Made by a program: the position numbers and the translations under genes
Part shown: in pieces, positions 15,740 through 23,777 of the stretch
Layout: each line of letters starts with the position of its first letter
Position numbering within the stretch: position 1 is the stretch's first letter
The notes under the pieces: model-generated
The model's database searches: none
Told to the model about the DNA's origin: nothing
What the model saw: the letters and a program-made list of their open reading frames with translations, nothing else
NCBI GenBank assembly: GCA_964534315.1
Contig: CAZHOV010000046.1
Span: 1-33,271, forward strand
DNA length: 33,271 bases
Origin: CAZHOV01 sp964534315
GTDB lineage: Bacteria; Bacteroidota; Bacteroidia; Chitinophagales; Saprospiraceae
Direction of reading: 5' to 3'

Positions 15740-17338
15740 ATGCACCGCAGAACTTTCATTGAATTCCTCGGCAAAGGAACCATCGCAGTCTCTATTTCTC
15801 CACTGCTATTAAACGCTTGCAAACGTCCGGTTGCTGAAGGCTCAAAGGCCAAAGTCCTCTTCACGAGCATCGATCCGAGCCACGCTGATGATCTGGTTCT
15901 GGCCGACGGCTTCAACTATGAAGTTCTAGTTGGATGGAAAGACGCTATCGCCGAACAAACCTTCTTTGGATTTAATAATGACTACACCGCCTTTATCCCC
16001 ACCAATGAAAGTATGAGCGAAGGCGTACTATGGGTGAATCACGAATACATCAATGAACTATTTGTCTCTGGTTATCTGCGTGGCGATGAAAAAACGAAAG
16101 CACAAGTCGAAAAAGAACAATACAACATTGGCGGCTCCATTCTAAAAATCAGAAAAAAAGAGAATGGCCAATGGGAAGTGGTAAAAAATGATCCCATCAA
16201 TAAACGTATTAACGGGCAAACCAAAATTCCGTTCAACTGGGATGAACCCATTATGGGGCAAGACCATGCCATCGGTACGCTGGCCAATTGCTCCGGAGGC
16301 GTCACCCCTTGGGGTACGATCTTAACCTGTGAAGAAAATTACGATGGCTTCTACGGTGAACGAAACCATGAAACCGGTGAAATCGAAACCGATAAATACT
16401 ATGTCCAGTGGCGTAAGTTTTTCGACTATCCGCCTGAGCACTATGGTTGGGTAGTAGAGATTGATCCTAAAACCGGAGAAGCTCAAAAACATATCGCCCT
16501 CGGTCGCTGCGCTCATGAATGTGCTACCGTCCAAGAACTAGAAGATGGAAGAGTTGTGGTCTATACCAGCGATGATGCAAACGATGAATGCTTTTATAAA
16601 TTTATTTCTTCCAAACCGGGGTCCCTGAAAGAAGGTAAATTGTATGTTGCCAATTTGGAAGCCGGAAAGTGGGAATCCTTAGCCTACGAAGAGCAACCAG
16701 TTCTTCAAGAGCAATTTGCCAATCAAACGGAAGTATTGATTCGTCTTCGTGAAGCAGCTAAGTTAGTTGGAGGCACCCAATTGGATCGCCCGGAAGATAT
16801 TGATATTGACCCGATCAGCGGACATGTTCTCGTTGCCCTTACCAATAACAAACCAAAAGGCAACTACTTTGGCTCTATTCTAAAGATCATGGAAGATAAC
16901 GACCAGCACGACAGCCTGACCTTTAAGCACGAAACCTTCCTGGCCGGTGGTGAAGAAACAGGCTTCGCCTGCCCTGACAATATGGCTTTCGATACCTTTG
17001 GAAATCTTTGGTTTACCTCCGATATTTCAGGCAGCGCTATCGGGAAGCCACCTTACGAAGCTTTTAAGAATAACGGATTATTTGTAGTGCCTCGGTCGGG
17101 TGAGCAGGCAGGCAAAGTGCTTCAGGTGGCCAGCGCTCCTAACGATGCCGAACTTACCGGCCCCTTCTTCGCTCCTGATGGAAAGACATTATTCTTAAGC
17201 GTGCAACATCCTGGCGAGCAATCTGAATCGTTGGAGGCACTAACCAGCAATTGGCCCGATGGTGGAGACGCCGTTCCAAGGCCGAGTGTCGTAGCGATAC
17301 AGGGAGAAGCGTTGAAACAAATACAAGGGATTCTGTAA
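15740..17338 (+). CDS. PhoX-family (DUF839) Tat-exported lipoprotein, putative alkaline phosphatase
   Basis: The 532-aa protein starts with a twin-arginine signal (RRTFIEFLGKG, Arg3-Arg4) that ends in a lipobox-like LLNAC with Cys27. It should therefore fold in the cytoplasm, be exported by Tat, and be tethered by lipid. The body matches the PhoX/DUF839 beta-propeller: WVNHEY (98-103), GGVTPWGTILTCEENYDG (186-203), RCAHECATV, and later TGFACPDNMAFDTFGNLW. PhoX enzymes are Ca2+- and Fe-dependent phosphomonoesterases. Many DUF839 proteins are less well characterised, so alkaline phosphatase activity is probable, not proven. No Pho box could be recognised upstream. The stop TAA at 17336 is followed in frame by 29 more sense codons (see the next entry). 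Confidence 0.9.
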   Translation: MHRRTFIEFLGKGTIAVSISPLLLNACKRPVAEGSKAKVLFTSIDPSHADDLVLADGFNYEVLVGWKDAIAEQTFFGFNNDYTAFIPTNESMSEGVLWVNHEYINELFVSGYLRGDEKTKAQVEKEQYNIGGSILKIRKKENGQWEVVKNDPINKRINGQTKIPFNWDEPIMGQDHAIGTLANCSGGVTPWGTILTCEENYDGFYGERNHETGEIETDKYYVQWRKFFDYPPEHYGWVVEIDPKTGEAQKHIALGRCAHECATVQELEDGRVVVYTSDDANDECFYKFISSKPGSLKEGKLYVANLEAGKWESLAYEEQPVLQEQFANQTEVLIRLREAAKLVGGTQLDRPEDIDIDPISGHVLVALTNNKPKGNYFGSILKIMEDNDQHDSLTFKHETFLAGGEETGFACPDNMAFDTFGNLWFTSDISGSAIGKPPYEAFKNNGLFVVPRSGEQAGKVLQVASAPNDAELTGPFFAPDGKTLFLSVQHPGEQSESLEALTSNWPDGGDAVPRPSVVAIQGEALKQIQGIL

Positions 17339-17425
17339 TCTATCGACGAACTAGGCGGAAAAGTCATTACTAAAATTAAAACCACCGGCGACCTTGGTAT
17401 TGAGGTTTCATTAGGTAAAGTTTAA
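17339..17425 (+). pseudogene. in-frame open extension after the PhoX stop
   Basis: Directly after the PhoX-like stop the same frame stays open for 28 codons and reads ELGGKVITKIKTTGDLGIEV near its centre before a second TAA. The composition looks protein-like. It may be an old C-terminal extension cut off by a stop mutation, a remnant of another gene, or chance. Confidence 0.2.
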
Positions 17426-17471
17426 TTGCTCCTTATGTCTATTACCTGCTGCTTTTTCTCACTGAATTCAT

Positions 17472-17479
17472 TACTTTTG
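17472..17479 (+). promoter_or_regulatory. candidate -7 element for the PepSY gene
   Basis: TACTTTTG matches TAnnTTTG exactly, 72 nt before the start codon. No clean TTG lies at -33 (nearest is CTG), so support is limited. Confidence 0.3.
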
Positions 17480-17551
17480 TGACATCTTTTAGGTGATCAG
17501 ATTCTATTTTCACCTAATTACGTTTATTTCCTTGTGGGTAATGAGTAGCTG

Positions 17552-18154
17552 ATGCATCAACTGAACCGAAAAAAGTACGCGAAGAGTCTTCGAATATTTA
17601 GAAAAATCCACCACACGGCCGGTGTTTATTTATTTATCTTGTTTGTGTTTATCTCCATTACCGGCATCTTTCTGGGATGGAAAAAACATAGTGGGGGGTA
17701 CATCCTTCCTGCCACTCAAAAAGGCCTTTCCAGCAATCCTGCCGATTGGCTACCTGTAGATAGCTTAACTCAAAGAGCCCAACTTATTTTTCGGGATTCT
17801 GTTTCCGCTTCACTTGATCCAGCTATTAACCGGATTGACTTCCGTCCTTCCAAAGGCATTGCCAAATTTCTCTTTAAAAAGCACTTTTGGGAAATTCAAT
17901 TAGATGTCACTTCAGGCGAAGTCTTATCTATTGGTCAACGCCATTCCGATTGGTTGGAGAATGTACACGATGGTTCTATCCTGGACAACTGGTTGGGTAT
18001 AAAGGGCGGCTGGATTAAACTCGCATTTACTTCTGTCTCCGGGTTAACCTTACTGACGTTTACCATAACAGGCTTTTGGCTTTGGTATGGCCCCTGGAGG
18101 ATGCGCCGTAATCGGGAGAAGTGGCGGCGGCAGGTTGAGCAGGAGACGGCATAG
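17552..18154 (+). CDS. PepSY-associated TM protein
   Basis: The 200-aa protein resembles the shorter PepSY-associated membrane proteins of Bacteroidota. After a basic N-terminus (KSLRIFRKIHHTAGVY) a first membrane helix spans about residues 23-42. A periplasmic domain follows, with PepSY-like strands near FWEIQLDVTSGEVLS, then DWLENVHDGSILDNWLG, and a second helix at about residues 154-176 before a very basic tail. The paired His residues close to helix 1 resemble those of flavin- or haem-linked reductase-type relatives, but no cofactor binding can be claimed. Related proteins are often found with iron uptake genes; none is visible here. It converges on the small membrane protein gene with 9 nt between. 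Confidence 0.8.
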   Translation: MHQLNRKKYAKSLRIFRKIHHTAGVYLFILFVFISITGIFLGWKKHSGGYILPATQKGLSSNPADWLPVDSLTQRAQLIFRDSVSASLDPAINRIDFRPSKGIAKFLFKKHFWEIQLDVTSGEVLSIGQRHSDWLENVHDGSILDNWLGIKGGWIKLAFTSVSGLTLLTFTITGFWLWYGPWRMRRNREKWRRQVEQETA

Positions 18155-18163
18155 ACTCCGTAG

Positions 18164-18415
18164 CTACTGCTCTTTCAACCGCTCATAATGACTGCGATGC
18201 TTAATGGCATCTCCCAGCACACACAAGCCTGAGTTGAATACGATTAAAGCTATTGTTCCATAAGCTATCCAATCCAGGGTTGCTGCGCCTCCATATTTAA
18301 GCATAGCAGCTTCAGCAATCAAACAGGCTCCAAAGCCGATGATGACTAGACCTAACGGTGCTTTGATCAGCCATTGGCGGTATTGGTGGGCGGTATTGTT
18401 CGTTTTTGAAGGCAT
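18164..18415 (-). CDS. small two-helix membrane protein, unknown function
   Basis: The ATG at 18415 lies 1 nt after the stop of the upstream Rpn-like gene and gives an 83-aa protein starting MPSKTNNTAHQYRQWLI. A longer reading from 18466 would overlap that gene by 50 nt and adds only a lysine-rich tail, so the shorter start is preferred. Two hydrophobic segments (about residues 16-37 and 46-66) predict an inner-membrane hairpin. The tail, HRSHYERLKEQ, is charged. I do not recognise a family. Translational coupling to the gene before it is likely. Confidence 0.65.
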   Translation of the reverse strand: MPSKTNNTAHQYRQWLIKAPLGLVIIGFGACLIAEAAMLKYGGAATLDWIAYGTIALIVFNSGLCVLGDAIKHRSHYERLKEQ

Positions 18416-18416
18416 T

Positions 18417-18872
18417 TCACTCCTCTTCTTCTTTACTTTGCAACTCTTCTTGTATCGCAAGTACAAATTCTTCCGTTGTTTCAGTTACTAACGCAATCTG
18501 ATTGATTGTTAGGCTTCCCAAGGCAAGTAAATTTTTTATCAAATTTACTTTTTCCTTTTCCATCCCTTTTGCCATTCCCTGTTCTAATCCCTGCTCTATT
18601 CCTTGTTCTAATCCTTGTTCTATTCCTTTTAAGAATAGTTCATCTTTCTGAATATCATAGGTTATCGGCATAGTATTAATAGTTTTTATTGTTATATCTT
18701 GTAATTTACGTAGTCTTGACAATATATTCAACTGTCGAACATATTTCTGAAGTTCCAATTCGCCCATCGGTTTTGAATGAACTATCTCAAACCCCAAAAG
18801 CTTCTTTGCCAGCGGCAGCAAGATTTCCTCCAAATTTTCCTTTATGATTTTATCAAATGATTTTGATTCCAT
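18417..18872 (-). CDS. shortened Rpn-family (PD-(D/E)XK nuclease/transposase-like) protein
   Basis: The 151-aa product looks like the two ends of an Rpn/YhgA-type protein joined together. The N-terminus (FDKIIKENLEEILLPLAKKL) and the C-terminal half (RLRKLQDITIKTINTMPITY, then a Gly-Glu-Gln repeat and an acidic tail) are typical, but family members are usually about 300 aa. The central PD-(D/E)XK nuclease core seems mostly missing, so nuclease activity is doubtful. Residues 83-100 consist of tandem EQGL/EQGI tetrapeptides, coded by 12-bp repeats at 18573-18626; such linkers are common in this family and vary by slippage. Rpn proteins promote RecA-independent recombination or act in phage defence in some hosts; none of that can be inferred for this derivative. 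An internal-deletion relic or a small regulatory version both fit. Confidence 0.65.
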   Translation of the reverse strand: MESKSFDKIIKENLEEILLPLAKKLLGFEIVHSKPMGELELQKYVRQLNILSRLRKLQDITIKTINTMPITYDIQKDELFLKGIEQGLEQGIEQGLEQGMAKGMEKEKVNLIKNLLALGSLTINQIALVTETTEEFVLAIQEELQSKEEEE

Positions 18873-18907
18873 TTAGTCAATTTTCTGATCATCAGCTTAC
18901 AATAATT

Positions 18908-18915
18908 CAAATTTA
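18908..18915 (-). promoter_or_regulatory. candidate -7 element for the Rpn-like gene
   Basis: CAAATTTA on the plus strand reads TAAATTTG on the minus strand, an exact TAnnTTTG match about 36 nt before the start. The region is very AT-rich and no -33 TTG is correctly spaced, so chance is a real alternative. Confidence 0.3.
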
Positions 18916-18977
18916 AAAATATTTATTTTAAATAATAAATTTAAATACAAAATGTTTTAAATTTACACTCCCCCTAG

Positions 18978-19235
18978 TCAGGGTATCAGGGTATCAGGGT
19001 ATCAGGGTATCAGGGTATCAGGGTATCAGGGTNNNNNNNNNNNNNNNNNNNNNNNNNNNNNNNNNNNNNNNNNNNNNNNNNNNNNNNNNNNNNNNNNNNN
19101 NNNNNNNNNNNNNNNNNNNNNNNNNNNNNNNNTCAGGGTATCAGGGTATCAGGGTATCAGGGTATCAGGGTATCAGGGTATCAGGGTATCAGGGTGTCAG
19201 GGTATCAGGGTATCAGGGTATCAGGGTATCAGGGT
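18978..19235. repeat. octamer array TCAGGGTA, interrupted by assembly gap
   Basis: About 7 copies lie before the gap and about 13 after it, nearly perfect apart from one TCAGGGTG. GGG tracts spaced by 5 nt make the plus strand capable of forming stacked G-quadruplexes. On the other strand the unit rotates to ACCCTGAT, two bases from ACCTGGAT in the next array. It lies between the divergent Rpn-like gene and dinB. Confidence 0.95.
19033..19132. other. assembly gap, 100 N, inside the octamer array
   Basis: Both flanks are the same TCAGGGTA array, so the gap almost certainly reflects repeat collapse. The true copy number is unknown, and an additional gene inside cannot be fully excluded. Confidence 0.98.
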
Positions 19236-19270
19236 TACTGGGTGTAACAAAGACCCTTATATCCTTTTTC

Positions 19271-19414
19271 ATCTAGACGCCTAGACACCCGGAAACCTAG
19301 ACACCTGGATACCTGGATACCTGGATACCTGGATACCTAGACACCTGGAAACCTAGAAACCTAGACACCTAGACACCTGGATACCTGGAAACCTAGATAC
19401 CTGGATACCCGGAC
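19271..19414. repeat. 18 phased octamers, consensus ACCTRGAH
   Basis: Eighteen consecutive 8-bp units keep phase without a single indel. Most read ACCTGGAT, ACCTAGAC, ACCTGGAA or ACCTAGAA. Variation is nearly confined to positions 4, 5 and 8, plus the first two bases of the two outermost units. It ends 15 nt before the dinB start codon, so it occupies the dinB promoter region. Confidence 0.95.
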
Positions 19415-19429
19415 TAAATACGATTAACC

Positions 19430-20578
19430 ATGTTCAACCGTGCGATACTACATCTAGATCTCGACGCCTTCTTCGCTTCCGTAGAGTGTCTGCAAAATAG
19501 CTCACTGCAAGGGCGACCTGTCATTATTGGCGGGAGCAGTCAGCGAGGGGTGGTCGCATCCTGCTCTTATGAAGCCAGAAGGTTTGGAGTACGCTCTGCT
19601 ATGCCTATGAAAATGGCCCTTCGCTTATGCCCCGATGCAATCATCCTGAAAGGCGATATGGATACGTACTCCCGTTATTCTAATCTGATCACCGAAATTA
19701 TCACAGAAGAGGCCCCGATTTTTGAAAAAGCCAGTATCGATGAGTTTTACCTGGACCTCACAGGTATGGACCAACACTTTGGCTGCTGGAAATGGTCCGC
19801 AGAATTGCGCCAGAAAATCATTAAAGAGAGTGGATTGCCTATATCTGTAGGATTATCGATCAATAAACTGGTTTCTAAAATAGGTACGGGAGAAGCCAAA
19901 CCCAATGGCGCCAAATTAGTCGAATCGGGAACGGAAAAGCACTTTCTGGCCCCCCTTCCGGTAGCTAAAATTCCCTCCGTAGGAAAGATCACCTCCAAAA
20001 AACTATCCTTCATGGGCGTACGCACGATCAAGGTGCTGGCCGAGATACCTCCCAAACTCTTACAACGCGAATTTGGCAAACAAGGCATCTCCCTCTGGCG
20101 TAAAGCCAATGCCATAGATGAAACCCCGGTCGTCCCCTACGACGAGCGCAAATCCATCTCTACTGAACGCACTTTTCAGGTAGATACCATTGACATACGC
20201 GCCCTTAAAGACCGCCTCACCAGCATGGTCATGGAGCTGGCTTTCGAACTGCGCCAAAGCCAAAAACTCACTTCCTGCATCACCGTCAAGATACGCTACA
20301 CTGATTTCAATACCTATACCCAGCAACAACGAATTCCTTACACTTCTAATGATAAAATACTTATTCAACATGCACATGACTTATTTGAAAAACTATACCA
20401 ACGCCGACAGCTCATTCGCCTCATCGGCGTCAAATTCAGCCGACTGGTACACGGCAACTACCAAGTCAATCTATTTGACGATACCATCAAAGAAGTCAAT
20501 CTCCTGCAAGCTATGGACCACATCCGAAAACGGTTTGGGAAAGACGCGATTAAGAGAGGATCGACTATGGAGTCTTGA
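19430..20578 (+). CDS. dinB: DNA polymerase IV (Y-family translesion polymerase)
   Basis: The 382-aa protein is a complete Y-family polymerase that copies across damaged bases. The palm motif HLDLDAFFASVE gives catalytic Asp10, and SIDEFYLDL supplies Asp104 and Glu105, so it is an active enzyme, unlike catalytically dead ImuB. The helix-hairpin-helix region (LPVAKIPSVGKITSKKL) and the little-finger domain are present. Near the C-terminus QVNLF fits the beta-clamp binding pentapeptide. The gene is followed by a short dnaE-type polymerase on the same strand (74 nt), a pairing like other bacterial mutagenesis cassettes, where the two act together in SOS-induced synthesis. No lexA or imuA-type gene is visible upstream; octamer arrays and a gap occupy that place. 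The last codons and stop overlap a short repeat. Confidence 0.96.
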   Translation: MFNRAILHLDLDAFFASVECLQNSSLQGRPVIIGGSSQRGVVASCSYEARRFGVRSAMPMKMALRLCPDAIILKGDMDTYSRYSNLITEIITEEAPIFEKASIDEFYLDLTGMDQHFGCWKWSAELRQKIIKESGLPISVGLSINKLVSKIGTGEAKPNGAKLVESGTEKHFLAPLPVAKIPSVGKITSKKLSFMGVRTIKVLAEIPPKLLQREFGKQGISLWRKANAIDETPVVPYDERKSISTERTFQVDTIDIRALKDRLTSMVMELAFELRQSQKLTSCITVKIRYTDFNTYTQQQRIPYTSNDKILIQHAHDLFEKLYQRRQLIRLIGVKFSRLVHGNYQVNLFDDTIKEVNLLQAMDHIRKRFGKDAIKRGSTMES

Positions 20579-20592
20579 GTCTTGGGTCTTGG
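20571..20592. repeat. AGTCTTG(G) repeats across the dinB stop codon
   Basis: Three units of AGTCTTG, AGTCTTGG and GTCTTGG run through the TGA at 20576-20578. The last residues of DinB (MES) are therefore encoded by repeat sequence. Confidence 0.65.
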
Positions 20593-20621
20593 GTTGAATT
20601 TCAAAATATCAAAGTACCTGG

Positions 20622-20649
20622 ATTATTCATTGTTCATTGCTAATTGTTA
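20622..20649. repeat. heptamer array ATTGTTM x4 before dnaE2
   Basis: Four phased units, ATTATTC, ATTGTTC, ATTGCTA and ATTGTTA, end 3 nt before the GTG at 20653. A possible TTG start at 20644 falls inside the array, which argues that GTG 20653 is the true start. Confidence 0.7.
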
Positions 20650-20652
20650 ATC

Positions 20653-23601
20653 GTGTTTCTCAACTGCCATACCTACTACAGCCTTCGCTACGGCACCCTG
20701 TCGCCGGAGCAGCTTGTGGATGAAGCCCGCAAGATGGATGTGGAGGCATTGGTATTGACAGACATTAATAATACGTCTTGTACATTCGAGTTTGTAAATA
20801 GATGTAAAAAGGCGGGAATCAAACCCATTGTAGGGCTGGAATTTCGCGAAGACAATCAACTGCTCTATATCGGTATTGCCCAAAACGAAGAAGGCTTTCG
20901 GGAACTCAATCAGTTACTTACCCATTGCTCGCTGAATGGGAAAAAGCTTCCGGAAATTCCCCCTCCCATGCAGAATGCCCATATCATTTACCCTACTCTC
21001 ATCAAACCGATCAAGCAATTTGCAAAGAACGAATGGCTGGGCATCCGCCCCGATCAGGTTAACGACTTGTTTTTTTCTCCCCTTCGTCACCAGCAACACA
21101 AACTGGTCATCTGGCAACCAGTCACTTTCGCCAATGATGATGGCTTCAACGTACACCAACTACTGCGAGCCATTGATCTAAACATACTGATCAGTCAACT
21201 CACCCGACAGGATATCGCACAGAAGAATGAGCGCTTTATGGCATCTGTACAACTCCAAAAGCTATTTGAATCATTCCCCAAGATCATAAAAAACACAGAA
21301 CAGCTGCTTACGTCTTGCTCTATCGACTTAGATCCCGGCCTCCACCATAACCGGCGCACCTTTACCGGCGACAAAGAAGGGGATTATATCTTACTCGAAA
21401 AGCTGGCCGTTAACGGCTGTAAGAAAAGATATGGCATACAGCACAAAGCAGCTATGGAACGTGTTAAAAAAGAATTGAACGTCATCAAAAATCAGGACTT
21501 CTGCTCTTATTTTCTCATCACCTGGGATATTGTCCGCTATGCTCAAATCTCTGGTTATCAACATGTAGGCCGCGGCAGCGGAGCCAACTCCATCGTCGCT
21601 TTTTGCCTGGGTATCACCGACGTAGATCCACTGGAGCTGGATCTCTATTTCGAACGATTTATCAACCCCTACCGCAGTTCTCCCCCCGATTTTGATATTG
21701 ATTTTTCATGGGATGAGCGTGACGATGTGCTCGATTATATCCTCAAACGTTACGGACAAGAATACACCGGGCTACTTGCCACCTACAGCACCTTTAAAGG
21801 CAGCTCCATTATTCGCGAATTGGGAAAGGTATTCGGTCTTCCTAAAGAAGAAATCGACCTCATAGTCAACCATCCGGAAAGTGCCCACAAGCACCACCAG
21901 CTAGCCACAAAAATACTGCGGTATGGAAAATTGATGGAAGGATTCCCTAATTACCTTTCCATCCATGCCGGAGGCGTCGTCATTTCTGACAAACCCATCA
22001 ACTACTACACTGCCTTGCAACTCATGCCCAAGGGATTTCCTATCACACACTTCGACATGTATCACGGCGAAGATATCGGCTTTCACAAATACGACGTACT
22101 TAGCCAAAGGGGGTTGGGGCATATCAAAGATGCGGTGGAATTGATCAAGCGCAACCAGGGCAGAGCAGTAGATATCCATGCGATCGATGCCATAAAAGAA
22201 GATCCTAAAGTAAAAAGACAACTGCGCTCCGGGCATTGCATCGGCTGTTTTTATATCGAAAGTCCGGCTATGCGAGGGCTTCTCAACAAACTCCGCTGCG
22301 ACAACTATGTACATTTGGTTGCAGCCAGCTCGATCATCCGTCCGGGAGTAGCCAAGTCAGGAATGATGCGGGAATATATCCAACGGTTCCATACGCCTCA
22401 TGCTTTCCACTACCTCCATGAAACGTTTAAAGAGCATCTGGGCGAAACGTTCGGGATCATGGTGTACCAGGAAGATGTTATGAAAATTCTACACCATTTT
22501 GCAGGATTAGACCTGGACGAAAGCGACGTGTTAAGGCGTATTATGACCGGTAAAAAATATAAATCTGACACTTTTGAGCAACTCAGACAGAAATACTTTA
22601 ACAATTGCAAAGAAAGAGGCTACCCTCAAAAGCTCATCCAGGAAGTATGGCGCCAGATCGAAAGCTTTAGCGGCTACTCTTTTTGCAAGGCGCACTCGGC
22701 CAGCTTTGCCGTAGAGAGCTTTCAAAGCCTCTACCTCAAAGCCTATTTCCCGCTGGAATTTATGGTAGCCGTGATCAATAATTTCGGGGGCTTTTACCGT
22801 ACAGAATATTACGTCCACGAAGCCCGCATGCAGGGCGCTACCGTTCATGCCCCTTGTGTCAATAAAAGTTTTTACCTGACCAACATCGAAGATAGGGATA
22901 TCTACATCGGCTTCATCCACCTGAATCAGATGGAGCAAAAAGTAGCCCGGCAAATTGTACATCAGCGGGCCATCGGAGGAGATTTCAAAAATCTGGAAGA
23001 CTTCGTTAGTCGTGTTCATATCACCCCTGACCAGTTGGAAATCCTGATTCGTATCGGTGCTTTCCGTTTTACCGGCAAAAATAAATACGAGCTGATGTGG
23101 GAAAAGAATGCCGTTTTTAATCCCAAAGAACGCTTCAATGCCAGTCTCTCTTTATTTGAAGATACCACAGAACAATACGAACTTCCCGACCTGAAAGAAG
23201 GCCTCTACGACCAGGCATTTGATGAGCTAGAGCTGCTGGGCTTTGTCCTTTCTTCCCCATTTGATTTATTGGCTCGAAAAGAGTTGAAAGAATGCATCCA
23301 TGCAGCACAACTCAAAGCTTATGTGGGACGTACCGTAACTATTTTGGGGTACTACGTTTGCTGCAAAACCGTCCGTACCGTCAATAAAAAACTGATGTAT
23401 TTCGGTACCTGGCTTGACCAGCAAGGCCATTACTTCGATACCACCCACTTTCCGAATGTCCTCCAAAAAGCAGCGTTTAAAGGGAAAGGCATCTACAAGA
23501 TCAAAGGGAAAGTGGTAGAAGATTTTGGATTCCCCAGCATCGAAGCCATCGAAATGGAAATGCTGCCCCTGGTCAAAGATGAGCGATTTGAAAACCGGTA
23601 A
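20653..23601 (+). CDS. dnaE2: short DnaE2-like DNA polymerase III alpha subunit
   Basis: The product is a C-family replicative-type polymerase of about 982 aa, clearly shorter than replicative DnaE (about 1160 aa or more), as expected for the error-prone DnaE2 type. The start is taken as GTG at 20653, giving MFLNCHTYYSLRYGTLS, which fits the PHP N-terminus; TTG at 20644 would add three residues from a repeat. PHP metal motifs are degenerate (HTY, TDI), so no proofreading is expected. The catalytic Asp pair is in PPDFDIDF (Asp346 and Asp348), with further palm residues near KYDVLSQRGL. A tandem helix-hairpin-helix region and an OB fold (VGRTVTILGYYVCCKTVRT) end the protein; the tau-binding tail of replicative DnaE is absent. 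It follows dinB on the same strand and probably extends damaged primers with it. Whether expression is SOS-controlled cannot be seen. Confidence 0.92.
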   Translation: MFLNCHTYYSLRYGTLSPEQLVDEARKMDVEALVLTDINNTSCTFEFVNRCKKAGIKPIVGLEFREDNQLLYIGIAQNEEGFRELNQLLTHCSLNGKKLPEIPPPMQNAHIIYPTLIKPIKQFAKNEWLGIRPDQVNDLFFSPLRHQQHKLVIWQPVTFANDDGFNVHQLLRAIDLNILISQLTRQDIAQKNERFMASVQLQKLFESFPKIIKNTEQLLTSCSIDLDPGLHHNRRTFTGDKEGDYILLEKLAVNGCKKRYGIQHKAAMERVKKELNVIKNQDFCSYFLITWDIVRYAQISGYQHVGRGSGANSIVAFCLGITDVDPLELDLYFERFINPYRSSPPDFDIDFSWDERDDVLDYILKRYGQEYTGLLATYSTFKGSSIIRELGKVFGLPKEEIDLIVNHPESAHKHHQLATKILRYGKLMEGFPNYLSIHAGGVVISDKPINYYTALQLMPKGFPITHFDMYHGEDIGFHKYDVLSQRGLGHIKDAVELIKRNQGRAVDIHAIDAIKEDPKVKRQLRSGHCIGCFYIESPAMRGLLNKLRCDNYVHLVAASSIIRPGVAKSGMMREYIQRFHTPHAFHYLHETFKEHLGETFGIMVYQEDVMKILHHFAGLDLDESDVLRRIMTGKKYKSDTFEQLRQKYFNNCKERGYPQKLIQEVWRQIESFSGYSFCKAHSASFAVESFQSLYLKAYFPLEFMVAVINNFGGFYRTEYYVHEARMQGATVHAPCVNKSFYLTNIEDRDIYIGFIHLNQMEQKVARQIVHQRAIGGDFKNLEDFVSRVHITPDQLEILIRIGAFRFTGKNKYELMWEKNAVFNPKERFNASLSLFEDTTEQYELPDLKEGLYDQAFDELELLGFVLSSPFDLLARKELKECIHAAQLKAYVGRTVTILGYYVCCKTVRTVNKKLMYFGTWLDQQGHYFDTTHFPNVLQKAAFKGKGIYKIKGKVVEDFGFPSIEAIEMEMLPLVKDERFENR

Positions 23602-23613
23602 GAAGAGGGGGAA

Positions 23614-23777
23614 CGGTTTAGCGGTGTAGCGGTACAGCGGTACAAGGGGGCAAGGGTGCAAAGGTATAGCGGTACAAAGGTGCAAGGGTACATAGGGTGC
23701 AAAGGTATAGCGGTACAAAGGTGCATAGGGTACATAGGGGGCAAAGGTATAGCGGTACAAAGGTGCATAGGGTACAA
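23614..23777. repeat. 20-unit GGT octamer array with higher-order repeat
   Basis: Sixteen 8-bp and four 9-bp units (pattern NGGTRYAN) begin 13 nt after the dnaE2 stop. Each 9-bp unit ends CATA, a unit ending CAT with one extra A. AGGTATAG, CGGTACAA and AGGTGCAW recur in that order three times, making a higher-order period of 41-42 bp. The family is shared with 27485-27524 (opposite strand) and 33026-33225. Confidence 0.93.

Noticed and set aside
18416..18466. Longer start (18466) for the small membrane protein
   Set aside because: It overlaps the upstream gene by 50 nt and adds only a lysine-rich tail; the ATG at 18415 follows the upstream stop by 1 nt.
18978..19235. Eukaryotic telomere contamination
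   Set aside because: The unit TCAGGGTA resembles TTAGGG-type telomeres but lies internally between bacterial genes, and related octamers occur at other loci of the window.
19271..19414. CRISPR array
   Set aside because: Units are 8 bp, contiguous and without spacers; no cas genes are near.
20644..20652. TTG start for the dnaE2-like gene
   Set aside because: It falls inside a heptamer array and adds residues not seen at the usual PHP N-terminus; GTG 20653 fits better.
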